DNA of 64,000 nt, from contig OZ237765.1 in NCBI GenBank assembly GCA_965178125.1, forward strand, positions 434,001-498,000. The letters run 5' to 3'. Under the pieces are notes generated by a model, which saw only the letters and a list, made by a program, of their open reading frames with translations, made no database searches and was not told the DNA's origin. The stretch is from Bilabrum cf. latius. Taxonomy: Eukaryota; Bigyra: Bicosoecida; Bigyra; Bicosoecida. Positions 1-12,669 of the stretch are shown piece after piece; within the stretch, counting starts at the first letter, position 1, and each line of letters starts with the position of its first letter. Position numbers and translations under genes: made by a program.

Positions 1-3000
1 ACCCCTGTGATTTGCCCTTACCGTCCTCCCCCTCCTGGTCATCTTCAGCATCCTCCTCAGCTCTTTCGCCAGAGTCGGGCTCGCCTGCCGATTCACTGTC
101 CTTGCCGCTAGCCCCATCGTCGGCCTATCCCTTCGCCCGCGCTCCAGCGCCTGTTTCCCCGGCATCCTCGCGAGCACTACTGCCACTTCTTCCGGAGTTG
201 CTCTCGCCTTGCTTCTTGAGAGCAGCTCTATGCGCCTCAATCATCATCCGTCGCTCCTTACGCAAGTCACGTACCTTCATCACTGCGTCGAGCGCAGCGC
301 GATGAGCACTCTCGGAGTCAGCGTGCTCTCTCTCGCCCTCTGACCACGCATCCAAGTACTCCCTTTCCCTCCTGACCATCTGCTCAACGTACTCTTCCTG
401 ACCCGTTTCATCTTGGTGCCTCTGCTGCGCTGCCGAAGCTAGGGCATCGCTGTTGTGCATCGTCTACCACTCTGCCTCCACCGCCGCTGCGCGACGCGAT
501 AGAAGCTACTCGCAAAGGCCGTACTATGCAGAGAAGAGCCGCGCAGCACTCTCCACTACGGCGGCAAAAAGATGAGACCTGGCTTCGTCTATCTGTTCCA
601 ATCGCGTGTCGGCATCTTCGGAAAGCTTAGACAAAATGGCGTGCTGCAGCGAGCCAGGCGTACCCAACGCGCTCGTATCAAGTTTCCCTCCAACCTGATT
701 CGCGTCAGCTGTCTCGCCGTCAGCGTCTGTGCCCTCGCTTGTGCTCACAAGCCGAGCGTGCTCTCTATCAATTATCTCAAACTTGTCGCGGAGCAGTTCC
801 AGACGAAGCAGCCCATGCTTGGTGGACTCGAGCGCGTTCCAGATCTCCCTCCTCTGCTCATACCCCTGCTTCCACCGCTGCACGGCCTACCAAACCACGG
901 CCACGACCTGCACCCTCGGCACGTCGTGCCACAATGGACCGCTATCGTACCAGGGCATGCGGGTGCGGCCCTACAGGTCCTCCATGGACAAATTTAGGCC
1001 GCCTGCAGCACTCAGAGCTGCCACGGCAGTCTGCCTGAAGGGCATGACCACGCTCGAGGCGCCCTTGCCTCCTTTCTTCTTTCCCATCAAACCCGCTGCA
1101 ATCCGCGCCTGGGCAGCGAGGCGCTGTTCCCCGAGATCTAGGACGCTCATCAGCGCATCCACGGGGACGAGGACCCTTGCAGACTCTAGAATGGCCTCCG
1201 GGGTGAGCTCGCTGGGGTCCACTCTGGCTGGCTTGAAGCCCTTGGCGAATGCCTTGTCGTGCGTCCCGTCCTCCCTGGGCGTATCCCTCGCTGCCATCAC
1301 CGCCTTGCCCCATCGTTTCTCCGACTTGGCAACCCGCCCGCTGCTTGCGGCCGACCTCGTGTCGTCGAAGCCCATGATTGCGCTGCCTACCATTGCAGTG
1401 GCAGCTGCTGCAGGGTCGGTCATGGTGTTGTAACCCGCGTTGGCTGCCACCTTGTGCACATCTATGCCACGCACGGGCCCCAGCACCGGCCCGCCCTTAT
1501 CCATGTCCAGCAGCAGCTGCATGGCCCCGCGAGATAGCAACGGAATGGTCCTGCACCCGATCCCGGTAGCAGCGTCAGCCTCGCTGCATGAGTCGTCTGC
1601 TGCGTACATTGGGGCGTCGTGCGACACGCTGATCACCCCAGTCTGGGTAGAGGCAGATAGCAGCATGAGAAGGCAAGTGGTGATCCTTGGATTGAGGGGC
1701 CACGGCTTGAGGCTTTCATCCTGGCCGAAGAGGCCGACCGTAGCTGCGAAAGGGCTGGCCCTGCTGTATGGCAGCAGGGCATCTGGCTCGTGCCTCAGAG
1801 CGAATGGATCCCTGCGCTGGATGCTCCTCTCGCCCGACTGTACCACCGGGGTGCAATCGTTGATGTCTGCGCCCTCCTTCACGTACTTTGCCGCCTCCAC
1901 AGCGAGGCCTAGTCTCCGTCTTCCTTCAAAGTCACCTGACGGTATGACCACCTTGGCGACCTCTTCCCATTCCTGCATGCTGTCGACCCGCATTGAGGTG
2001 TGAAGACTGCCCAGGATCCCAAGCTCCTGCAGCTGCCCTTTGCTCGCCCCGAGCGCCTCCATCGCGATGCAATCCATGGCCTCCATGAGAACATGACCAG
2101 CAGTGACTTGCTCCTCGTAACCGTCAGTTGACTCGGGTGCTGCGACACCGGGTGCAGCAAGGGCCTCCGACCTGGTCCCTTCATCCGCATGAGCTATTTC
2201 ACTCGAATCACCGGCGGGTGCTCGGTCTTTCGGTTGGACTGTACTGCCGTCAGCGGCCTCCGGTTTAGAGACTGCTGCCTTGGCCGTTGAAGGGGTCGCA
2301 TCGGCCGCATTTTCCTCACGCTCTCCCGGAACACCCACGCCCTCCTCACCCGGCAGCATTCCCTCTTCGGCAGGAAGCACCTTGCTGGCCTAACCATCGG
2401 AACTGGCTTCCTAGTCCGGTCCGTCTTCGATCTAGGGCATATTCCCACGCGTGGAGACGTCTTCCTCGCCCCCTGCCATTCGGCTTGACGGCCCGTCCTC
2501 TTCACCAGCTCCTTCATCATGCCCGCTGTGGCGGTCCACCGTCGCCTGCACCGCGGTCCTGACGGCCTGTGCGTGGATCTTAGTAGCCAGCAGCCTAGGC
2601 AACCAGATCGGCACTTGCTCGGATCGCTGGAAATCGGTGAACAGCTGCAGCATGAGGCTGCGTGCCCCCTCACTGGTGGCATCGTCTGCTGTAGTCTCCT
2701 ACTACACACCGCCTGCATTCCCCGACCCAGTCGTGCCTGCCGCAGGCTTTCCCTTATTCTTTCCCTTCCCACGCCTGTTTCGCTTGCCCCTCCCTTTTTT
2801 CTTCTTGGCCTCCTGGGGCCGAGCACTAGTACCAGGCACCACTGAGGCTCCATTGCCAGCGCCGCCTGCTTCTTCCTGCACGTCTCCACCCCCGTCTCCT
2901 CCTTCGCCGTTCTTCTTCCTGGGCTATCCAAGCAGCCCAAGGCTGCTTCCATCCCTCCGAAATACGTGCTCCAGCCAATCGCTCGATCTGTCTACGACTG

Positions 3001-4294
3001 GCGGGATGGGGGGCGCCACTTCCATGTCCTCGCCCTCTTCTCCGTCCTCGCCATGTGCATCACCACCATCCCGGTGCTCTGAGCTCAACTATCCCTCCCC
3101 TTCCTCCCTGCTCTGCAAAGATCCCAGATACCCCGCAGCCCTGATCAGGCCCTGCGCCCCTCCCCTGGAGCTCTCCATGTGCCTCCTGGCAGCGCCCACC
3201 ATCGCCCCGAGTGATCGCCTCACAGACAGGTGGTACCCCCGGGGAACAACTGCGACGCCCGACTGAGTCGCAGCCCGCACCGTGTCGCCATGCGACCGGA
3301 GAATCCCGCTGGCCATCGCACTAGTCAGCAGCTCGTCCTGCCAGAACCGCTTGTCCTCGCCCGGCTCCAGCTGAGCCACCGTTGCGTCCATTGAGGGATC
3401 CACAAGGCCGGGACCCCACTGCAAGACTGAAGAGTGCGGCTCGCATGGGTGCGCGATCCCTGCTCCCGCACCCGCACCTGGTCCTGCTCCCGCACCCGCA
3501 CCTGCTCCTGCTCCTGCTCTTGCACCTGCACCTGCTCCTGTCCCAGTACCAGTCGTACCAGCACTAGTGCTAATCTGCCCAGCGACAGCCTCGAGATCTA
3601 GCCGACTGGCTGGCAGCACCGCCGCTGTGACGAGTGGGACTCTAGGCCGCTCCACCCTGGACATATCCTAGAGGCCTGTCTGCTGGTGCTGGTGCTGGTG
3701 CTATGCGACAGCGTCTGCCTCTAAGCCTGCGCCCGAGGCTGGCTGGGCGGAATCTCTCCGAGGATCGCGTGTGCTGTCATGTGCGGCGTCGCTGCTGGGT
3801 CCTGTTTCAGAAGAAGTCTTCGTACGGTGGCGTGCTTGCTCATCCAGTCGACTGGCCAGCTGCACCGCCGTGGGAGGTGCAACGAGACCGAGCATCGGCG
3901 GGAACGCTGCGACGCAGGCAGAGACGCGATAAAGCAACTGGAGGAGGGCTTAAACAGGCGAAGCTCAGACAACGAGCAGCACCACACCAAAATATCGCTT
4001 ACCGTCATCTTCGGGTGGGAGTTGAGCAAACAGTGTGTCCAAGCCACCGAGCCAAGCCTCTCCTTCGATCTCTCCATAGGAGTAGAAGCGCCCCCAAGCC
4101 GCTAAGGCCCATTCCCTCCCTAGGCTCCGCATATTTCTGATCTAGTCACGAAGTACGATGCCGTTGATTGAAACATCTTTCAGCCAAGAAGTTTCGCCAG
4201 ATTCCAGCAGCTCTGCAACCGCAGCACGGGCCTCCTCAACTGATATGGGCTCTTCATCCGGATCAGCTCTCCCTCGACCAGCTTTCTTGCTCAT
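1..4294 (-). CDS. Large low-complexity protein of unknown function (partial, C-terminus off the left edge)
   Basis: One frame runs from ATG 4294 to the window edge with no TGA or TAA once a 54-nt intron (4002-3949, GT..AAG) is removed. It holds about 16 in-frame TAG codons, for example 4142, 3701, 3668, 3089, 2924, a tandem pair at 2699-2704, three within 2390-2434, 971 and 524. The N-terminus (MSKKAGRGRADPDEEP) leads into a folded-looking region rich in W, L and G. After that come long acidic and low-complexity stretches, a Gly-Ala repeat (nt 3460-3545), a Lys/Arg/Gly-rich patch near nt 2760 and charged coiled-coil-like segments (nt 300-900). An acceptor-like AG lies directly before the ATG, so a 5'UTR intron is possible. 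I recognise no domain. It is divergent to the V-ATPase gene. I am confident it is one gene because the reading frame is the same through all 16 TAGs. Function unknown. Confidence 0.75.
3460..3545. repeat. Short tandem repeat coding for Gly-Ala
   Basis: Imperfect repeats of CCCGCACCTGCT-type units (+ strand) translate on the minus strand to alternating Gly-Ala with occasional Arg and Pro, inside the large unknown protein. Probably a slippage-prone linker. Confidence 0.8.
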
Positions 4295-4608
4295 ACCTGC
4301 GGGATTGAACGTGAAGGAATGTTGAACCAACGTGCATTGTCGAAATACTCCACGGTTTACGTGAGGTACCAATGTCCGTAGATCCTTGTGTAAACCCTGA
4401 TCCCTTACGTGAAGTATACCGTTGAACTGCTCGTGCCAATAGATGATTAATATAGTTTGTCAAACCGTGTAGAGTGAACGCTCTCTTTGCGTGGATAATG
4501 GGGTGGCTTTTCCTTTAGGGAATGCGCGGCGCCGCCGGATCAATCCAGAGTTGCGGAACCGCTCGCCCAGCTGGATCAATGCACAGTTGTAGTGAATACT
4601 CTTGAGTT
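4295..4608. promoter_or_regulatory. Shared upstream region of a divergent gene pair
   Basis: 314 bp separates the ATGs of the large unknown gene (-) and V-ATPase B (+), so it must hold both promoters. An imperfect direct repeat, GGATCAATCCAGAGTTG near 4539 and GGATCAATGCACAGTTG near 4572, lies just upstream of the V-ATPase ATG. I see no clear TATA box. Regulatory role is inferred from position only. Confidence 0.4.
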
Positions 4609-6319
4609 ATGGCGGGTGTAGCTGGTGGCCCTATCTCGCTAGGTAGTGATGATATTGATATGGCCAGTATTGTGAAGAAGTATGGCCTGAATGATAATGT
4701 TGGGCACAAGATGGTTGCAATGCGAGACTACTCGGTGAACCCCAGGCTGCGCTATCGAACTATCAAGTCTGTGAATGGACCTCTCGTGGTTGTGGATAAT
4801 GTTAAAGGTCCAAGGTATGAGGAGATCGTACAGATCTAGCCAAGGGACGGGCCGCCCCGAACTGGACAGGTGCTCGAAATCAGCGGAAGGAAGGCCGTGG
4901 TGCAGGTAAGATACTCACAGCTTGGGATGCTGGCACAACCGATCAAATATATGCTTAACTTGTGTGGTGCTTCACTCGCTCCAGCACATCCCGCAGGTGT
5001 TCGAAGGCACGGACGGGATTGACAATACGCACACCACGTGCAAATTCACTGGAGAGACGTACCACATGCCAATCAGCGAAGAGATGCTTGGCCGCTAGTT
5101 CGATGGGAGTGGCAGACCGAAAGACGGAGCCCCCCCGATCGTAGCGGAGGACTATTTGGACATCATGGGAAAGCCGATCAACCCGTGCGCCAGGGAGCAT
5201 CCCCGCGAGATGATCCAGACCGGAATCAGCGCCATCGACACGATGACGTCCATCTCGCGAGGACAGAAAATCCCCCTTTTCTCTGCAGCGGGGCTGCCCC
5301 ACAACCAGATTGGCGCGCAGATCTGTCGCCAGGCCTCTCTGGTTGACAACAGCAGCACCACAGACAGCCATCCTGACAACTTTGCCATCGTGTTTGGAGC
5401 CATGGGCGTCAACCTCGAAACCGCGCGTTTCTTCGAGGAGGAATTCACAAAGTCCGGCGCCATGGAGAACACAGTTCTGTTCTCTAACCTCGCCAACGAC
5501 CCCACCATCGAGCGCATCCTCACTCCGAGGCTGGCCCTCACCACAGCAGAGTACCTGGCCTACGAGAGGGAGATGCACGTCCTGGTCATCCTCACTGACA
5601 TGACGGCCTACGCAGATGCTCTCCGCACAGTCAGTGCGGCGAGGGAGGAGGTTCCGGGCCGCAGGTCGTTCCCCGGGTACATGTACACGGACCTTAGCAC
5701 GATCTACGAGAGGGCAGGCAGGGTCAGGGGCAGAAACGGCAGCATCACGCAGCTGCCCATCCTGACCATGCCGAACGATGACATCACGCACCCCATCCCC
5801 GACCTGACGGGCTACATCACGGAGGGGCAGATCTACGTGGATCGGGGCATGGACGCGCAGAAGATCTACCCGCCCATCAACGTGCTGCCGTCGCTGTCCC
5901 GGCTTATGAAGACTGCCATCGGGGAGGGCAGTACTCGGGAGGATCACGCGGACGTCGCCAAGCAGATGTACGCCGCCTATGCAGAGGGCAAGGATGCAGC
6001 AGCTATGCAGACCGTGGTGGGCGCCGAAGCACTCACGGACGACCAGCGGAAGTACCTCGAGTTTGCACAGAACTTCGAGAAGCAGTTTGTGCGGCAGAAG
6101 CACGACGAGAAGAGGAGCATCGTGCAGTCGCTTGACCTTGCGTGGGACCTGCTGCGGCAGCTTGGACGGAGCATGCTCACCAAGATCAGGACCTCGCACG
6201 TGGACAAGTATTTCGCCAAGACGCAGCGAGGGGCACCGATCGGGTCTGCGGCTTCGGTGGCGGAGGCGATGAGCGGGGCTGGGGGGGCTGCAACTGGGGG
6301 TGCAGCCGGCGGGCACTGA
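4609..6319 (+). CDS. ATP6V1B: V-type H+-ATPase subunit B (non-catalytic)
   Basis: Non-catalytic B subunit of the V1 head, which pairs with subunit A to acidify endomembrane compartments. Two exons: 4609-4905 and 4997-6319 (TGA). The GT-AG intron falls exactly between KAVVQ and VFEGT of the family. Near-universal blocks are visible: [81 protein letters not shown] and [12 protein letters not shown]. Length (about 540 aa) is a little above usual because of a Gly/Ala-rich tail. Two in-frame TAGs: 4837-4839, where relatives have T, K or R, and 5096-5098 (MLGR-TAG-FDGSG), where relatives have I or V. This highly conserved essential gene is the anchor for calling UAG a sense codon. The second site is the main argument for leucine instead of glutamine. 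Confidence 0.97.
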
Positions 6320-6479
6320 CAATGATCCGTGCAGGAGCCTGGATGGTTGCTTGCCACAGCTAAGTTGTGTGTCTTGTGGAGGTTTCTTTTCTTCTCAGAA
6401 CTTGAAATGAGACATCAGTTTACCTGTGCTAGAAATCACAGTCAAGATGTACCGCGGATCGGCTACGCTAAAGATCGGA

Positions 6480-9400
6480 TTAGACCAAGCTCTCGACGCT
6501 GGGCTGCTGGAGGCCCTAATCAGCGGGCTCTGACCCAGACCCGAACAAAAATGCCTCTAGCGCAAGATACAGCGCATCCAACAGCTCATCATGAAACAGT
6601 GACTGGAGGCTCCGCGCCTCGACAACCTGCTGCAGCTGTGCCCGAGGCATCGGTCGGTACGGAAGCGCCCACGGCAGCCGGTGATCGAACAAATCCGCGT
6701 TGGCAGCTATTCCAGGGGAGCTCGCGTTGTTCCTCCAGACATCATCGAAGAATACCATCCACACCTGTGCCACGGGACTCAAGCACAGCATCTTGGCGCG
6801 TGCGAAAAGAAATACAAGACCGTTTGCATGCTGCTCGCACATGTCCCACAGCAAGCTCTGCGACTGCCTCTCGAATACGTGCTTCCTCAGCGTACCAGGG
6901 GTGCACGACAGATTCTTGTAGATGTATACATACAGCTCGGGGTCCATCAACTCGTCGTTCTCCTTCCGCCTCTGCATCTTTCGCAGACGCATGCGGGACA
7001 GCAGGCCGGACACGGTCGCTGGAAGCCTCTGCTGGATGAGTAGCTGGTTGTCAGGGTCAAAGAGAATATCGCGCAGGGGCTGCGTCACGTTGAAGGCTGG
7101 GAGAATTTCCAGCTCTTCATGGCTGAGCAACGCCTGGCAGTCGTCCAAGACGACGTGCCGCTTGGTGTGCGGTGCCAGTGCGACACCTTTGCCCTCGGTC
7201 ATGTGCAGGCTAACGCCAAACCCAGGACTTGATGGATCGCCGGCCTTCCTTCTCTACAACCGGAGCATCCCATGGGAATAGTGCACATCCACCTGCACCG
7301 TTGTCTGTCGCAGCAGCGTACGCGGCCGCAGCGTTTTCTAGTCGATGTAGATCTCTTCGCCGTCCTCGACCACGTGGGCCTCCGTCCGGTTGACAGAGTA
7401 TCTCACTTCGCACCCGTGCAGCGCCCTTATTTGTTCCCTGACCTGTCTCCGTGCCACGATGCCGTTGTCTACGTTCCTTGCCTTAAGTGCACCCAGATCC
7501 CCGTCTCGAAGCAGAACGTGCGCGTTGGCATCGTCGTACGTGATGGTGCAGCGGAACGGCCAGGGGTCCACTCGCATGGACCCGAAGCAGCTCTTGCTCG
7601 GCTGGGTACCGTCGTCAAGAGAACCGTCGTAGAAAATGTCGGGACCCTCTGCGTGCTACATCACCCATCGACGGAGCGAGCGGATCCGCGGAACGAGGCT
7701 ATTGGCTGCGTGGGACCTTGCAGTGTGATCCCCGCCAGCCTTCTTTACCTGCTCCTTAATCTCCCGCCAACGGTTGCCAAGCTCCCTGCCGTACGCATAC
7801 CCCAGCAAGGCGTCCCAGAAAGAGAACCAGAACCGCCTCGGTATCTCTCTTGTTAAGTCCCAGCCGAAACCAGCTAGCGCCAGCCGGTGCGCGTCCGTGA
7901 GACGCCATGCGCCCAGCGCACCCGGCGTCTCTTGCATGGGCTGCGCAGGCAGCGCAACGGAAGCAACAGACACCCTACGCGAGTGTCGTCCTAATGGCGC
8001 ACCTGCATGCGCTGCAGTCGCTAGGCTCGCATCGCTAGCAGTCGAACCAGCTCTTTCACCATGTGTCACTATATCTCTGGTATTGCTGGCGGCTTCGTGG
8101 GCATCATATGCACCCCCTATCGCATGTATTGTACCGTGTGCACCTAGCTTATCATCACTTGTTAACGGTGACTTTGGCGGGTCGTTTGCCCTTCCGCTGT
8201 GCCGACTAGCCGACACTGCCACAAGAACGTCTCCAGAAACAAGCTGGTCAATACCCGTGCCGAACAGAGAGAACCTCAGCCTTGAAAGCCCAGTTGCGTG
8301 CTCCAGCCTGGCCCACTCTCTCGGCGTTACCATCGCTGCGGCAGCGAGCCCCTGCATCACCAGCAACAGCATCAAGACCGCGGACACGATGAGCCCAATC
8401 AGCACGGCTCCTGGCGTGCTTACTTCGTACGCGAGTGGCAAGCTAGTGCGCTGGTAAGGAACCACGGTCGCAAGCAAAAGGGCCACAATGGCAAGGATGG
8501 CTGCTCCTGCTCCCTCCACGAGTCCCACAACGGGCTGCCTCCGACATTTTGGCACCCGTACATCGTACTCGCTGCCAGGTCGTACGCCGCAGTGCGTGGT
8601 GCAGCAGGAACAGTAGCAGCATCGAGGCATGGTCTGCGGGCAGCAGGCACCCGCACATCGATCACCGCACCGCCGTTCACAACCAGTGCACCAGCACTGC
8701 AGCAAGTCAATCCTCACACCACCAGAACCGGCGTAGCCTACCAGAGCGCGCACTCCCAGAAGGCCGGCGGCCATCACGAAGGCAGCTGCAGGTGCCGTGT
8801 GCAGCCCCTCAGTGAGACCCAGAAGAATGATGAGGTAGGCCACTCTGGCAACGGATGCATACTTCCAGCGCCTATGGTACTCACTGTACAGCTGCGCAAA
8901 TGGTGACTGAAGCGAGGCTGAGTCGGACGATAGTGCCTCCAGGTACGCCTGGTCTAGGAAGGAGTCTGCGCGCCGCTGGGCAGCCTGCATGCGCTGCATG
9001 GCCCGGAGGTCGTGCTTCGGCTACTAGCTGAACGTAGTGTTGGCGGGAGAGTTCGCAACCGGGTCAATCGCTCTTGGTGGGACCGCATTGTGGGACCCGC
9101 CAGACCCTGCAGTTCTCCTTGATCCAACATTTGCTGCCACTGATGTGTGAGGGACGCTGACTAGGCTTCGAGCTATGCTCCCCCCATCTTCTCCTTCGAT
9201 TGACCCTTTGCTACGATTTGTTACATTCTACGCACCCTTTGCATCGTCTTCATCAAATGCTGCATCGAACCCGATCGCGCTGTCAACGTCGACGTCTTCA
9301 GCCTGCGACTCGCCGCCTTGTGCGGCGGCAGCGGCGGCAGCAGCAGCGGCTTCAGCTTTCTGTCTCGCATCTGCTTCTTCTTTGGCAATCGCATCTGCAT

Positions 9401-12044
9401 GACCCTGTACCGCAGCTGCCGCACTGTCAGCTGCAGCGTTCTGAATTGCCTGCCTCATGCTATCAGGCAGTGGGGGCAGATCCTGTTCGCTTGGTGCGCT
9501 GGCGTGGATGCCGAAACACATGTAGATTGGCACCGCCACAGCAACCAGCAGCAGAATAATGGTGGCAGCAGGCAGGTAGGCCGCCTGATACGTCTCTGAC
9601 AGTAAGCAATCGCACTGCCACTGCTCTCGAAACGGACCTTTCCTACTTCCTGACGAACCCGGCCTACCTTCAATCAATTCCACCACAGCCGCGTCTACAG
9701 CCTGAAGATCTCTTTCAGAGTCCAGCAGCAGCTGCATGGTAGACACATCCGAAGGGGCGATGTAGGACACGCCTGGGAACTGTGGCAGGCACGCAGCAGG
9801 TGCTGTCTCTCGCATCACGTCCAGGTAGAACCGCAGCACGTCTGGACTGATGCTCGGGCTGGACGTGCTGTTATCCTGGCTGTTGGATGCTGCTGCTATT
9901 GCCGCTGCAGCCGCCACGGCATCAGGGTTGTCCTGCTCGAAAGAGTTCAGACCCACGCCGCCGCTTGATCGCAGCACTATATCGCGGCCGGTGCGTGCAT
10001 GGCACGACACTACATCAAACGACTCCCTTGCGGCTGCAAATGCCAGCACTGCCACGCACGCTGTGACGAGCATCCTAAGAATAGAAACCATCCATTCATA
10101 CTTGGGAGAGTACACGGGTGTGGCGGTGGCATGCGGAACAGTGCCTGGGTTGCTTTCGCCAGGGTCGGATGACGAGACTCGCCTTTGCCTGCCACGTGTG
10201 CTGACGTCAGTCTCGTGCGCAGCGCGGATTTCCTCGGCGGAGGCAGGCTGGATGCAAAACTCAGCCACTCCCACAAAGATGGCTGCCAAGAGAAGCACAG
10301 CCAACAAAATAAAGAGAGTCGGAGCCTGCCCCCAGCGGAAGGCAGGGGCAAAGTCAAGCCCTGTCGCCGAAGCCACGCCGCCCCAGAACGCCATGTACCC
10401 AGTCCCAGTTCCTGCAGATGCTGGCCGTGTCAGCAGTACGCCAGCAATTTGCCACGTCTCCAGTACTGCCAATCCCAGCCCTGAGGCACCCAACCGGTAG
10501 CAGCACGGCCAGGACCAGATCATAGGGTTGAAGGCACCGCTCACTCTGCGGAGGATGCTGCTGACCGAGTCTTGCTCGACCGTTGGTGGGCCGCTATTGT
10601 CATCGTCTCTAGGTTCTTCTACAACGGATAAACCAAGCTGTATCTTCGGATTTCTTGGGGCCGCAGGAGCATCCGCAGGACGGAATGCATTGCTAGAGTC
10701 TGGCTCTGGGATTCTCAAATACCCGTCCATGCCTACAGGGTCCGGGCTGGCAGGCCGGGACGGAACCGCGAGCGCGTCTTCGAACGTGACCCGCCTGCCT
10801 CCATGGTCCTCCTAAAATCCACGTTCCTTGACTCCATCATACGCTAAACCCTTTGCGTCAGACGCAGACGCCAGGTACACCTCGTCGCCTTCCCTCCCAA
10901 CCAGCAGCCCCTCTCTCGAGTCTAGCAGGGGACCAGGCTCCCAGAACTGCTGCTGCTGTCGCTGCTGCTGCTGCTGACCAGAGTGATCGCCAGCTTCACC
11001 ATCGATAGTGTCGAACTGATTGTCCACACAGGACCTCTAATCAGGTCGTCGGGCGGCCGCAGGGGTCGCAGGGTACATTGTCTCTCGTAGTCTGCCGGGC
11101 GACGGAAGGTCCATCTCTAAAATAGAAAATCGGGCCCTCCTAGCGGGACTCAGGGCACTTTCCACCTCATGCCCAGCAGCTGCTCCCGTGATCTGATCTG
11201 AGTCATGCTCGGTGGGTCCCCCCACTCTCGGCGATGACGGCTAGTCTGCGCCCATGGACGGTGCAGTGTCGGGGTGCATGCTGTTGGAGAGTGATGCAGC
11301 GCCGCCTTCCATTGTGACCGCGGCGTCATCTGTACTGACCAGTTGGCTTGCCTCATCGGAGGCTGCACCGGCCTGCTCTGCTGTGGCAGCGCCGCGTTGT
11401 TCCCTGGGTGAGGGGGGCTCTGGCGCGTTCCTTTGCATCGCGTGCACGTCGTCTTCAATTTGCTTGAGGTCGGCAGACGGCAGTGCCACTGCTTTCTCGA
11501 TGGGGGGGAACCTCGTCCCACTGTTGCCACCGCTTGCATCGATGCCGTGGGCGATGCTGACACCGCTTTCCGTCCCCCCTCCGGTAGTCGAAGTGCCCCC
11601 ATTGCTGTTCCTCTCTCCCGGCCTTCGAGTGCCGCTGCCCCCTCCTTCCCTTCGTCTTGGGGGTGGTATTGGCGGGCGCTTGGAGGGCGGTGGGGCCCCC
11701 CTGCCACGACCAATTGATGTGGCCGTGGCATAGGTGCCCACTGCTGCAGGCATGCTTGAGACGTGCATGCGAGGTGGGGGCATGACGGTCCGACTGGTGT
11801 TCGTGCCAGCTGCGCCCACACTCGTCACACCAGATATATCAGCTCGATGCACGGGTACCTCGGCCTATGCCGATGCTCTCCTCCCTGATTTTTCTGGAGG
11901 TCCCCCGCTGGCGTCTTGCGCTGCCAGTGATGACCCACCCGCGGCGAATCGTAGCGCCGGCGGTCTCACCTTGTGCTGATCGACCGCGTGGCTTCGAGGA
12001 TTCTAACGAAACAGCGCAAGCCCGCTCGGGGGCAGGGATGGCAT
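6480..12044 (-). CDS. Giant single-exon multi-span membrane protein, unknown family
   Basis: From ATG 12044 (MPSLPPSGLALFR) one uninterrupted frame of 1,855 codons runs to TAA at 6480-6482, crossing about a dozen TAGs, including adjacent ones at 9021-9026. The first 400 residues are disordered, rich in S, P, G and Q, with a Q-run near nt 10950. About seven hydrophobic helices follow (around nt 10570-10490, 10330-10260, 10100-10020, 9590-9510, 8880-8740, 8510-8440, 8430-8330). A Cys-rich loop lies near nt 8700-8560, rich in CC and CxC pairs. A soluble C-terminal half ends LQQPSVESLV. The layout suggests a large channel- or receptor-like surface protein, but I recognise no family. It is convergent with V-ATPase B (160-bp gap). 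The TAA end is supported because reading on would overlap that gene antisense. The start is chosen as the first ATG of the frame. Confidence 0.75.
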
Positions 12045-12669
12045 TGTTGGTGTGAGTACTGGCGAATACGAGTCTGGTGGTGGGTGGGTGTAAACGTGAG
12101 TGTCAAACGGCTCCCACCTTGCCAGCTCTTTGCACCTGCGACCAAGCCATCCAAGATGAGCGTCGAGTGCGACGCTGGCACTGGCCGATGCAACACGAGC
12201 AGCACCGTTCCTGTCAGCGAGCTAATATTTGTCAGCAGAAAATTCACTGACAGACTCATGAACACTATCCTCGAGCCGCGACGAGGACGAACCGCTGATG
12301 CGATCTCTTTGCTTGCCATCCGTTGCACTCGGCACATTCCTCGTGCCTGGGCTCATGTCCTGCAGTACATGGGCAATACTTGATGCCCTATGTGTTTCAC
12401 GATCATGATGCTCTGTGATTGCAAGGCTCGGCCAACCATGTTGCTTTGCAGAGCCTGAACCAATTCTACCTTCGATCACCCCAAGCCGTGACTGTGGTCT
12501 TGGGAATGACTTTCCTGGCAGCATTGCCATACTTGGACGAACAGTATAACTTAAAAGTATATCATTTGATCCAATTATTCTCAAGCCTTGGCCCCTTTCA
12601 ACAAGTCTAATGCAACTGCCGGTGCGCAACGAGTCTGTTGCAGCATCGTGCAGTGCAACTCGGGCAAAG
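12045..12669. other. Intergenic or 3' region, with an open minus-strand stretch
   Basis: Lies between the GPCR stop (12670) and the start of the giant membrane protein (12044). A minus-strand frame open over 12222-12776 ends in a Ser-rich, protein-like tail and overlaps the GPCR C-terminus in another frame. It could be an alternative 3' exon of the receptor, but I found no convincing splice pair. Otherwise nothing seen. Confidence 0.3.

Noticed and set aside
12-305. Plus-strand Ser/Pro-rich reading frame at the left edge
   Set aside because: Antisense shadow of the acidic and Gly-rich minus-strand protein; composition mirrors its complement.
4955-6322. Long minus-strand frame opposite V-ATPase B (455 codons)
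   Set aside because: Antisense of a highly conserved gene with strong GC3 bias. No homology seen; similar long antisense frames lie opposite the importin and leishmanolysin genes.
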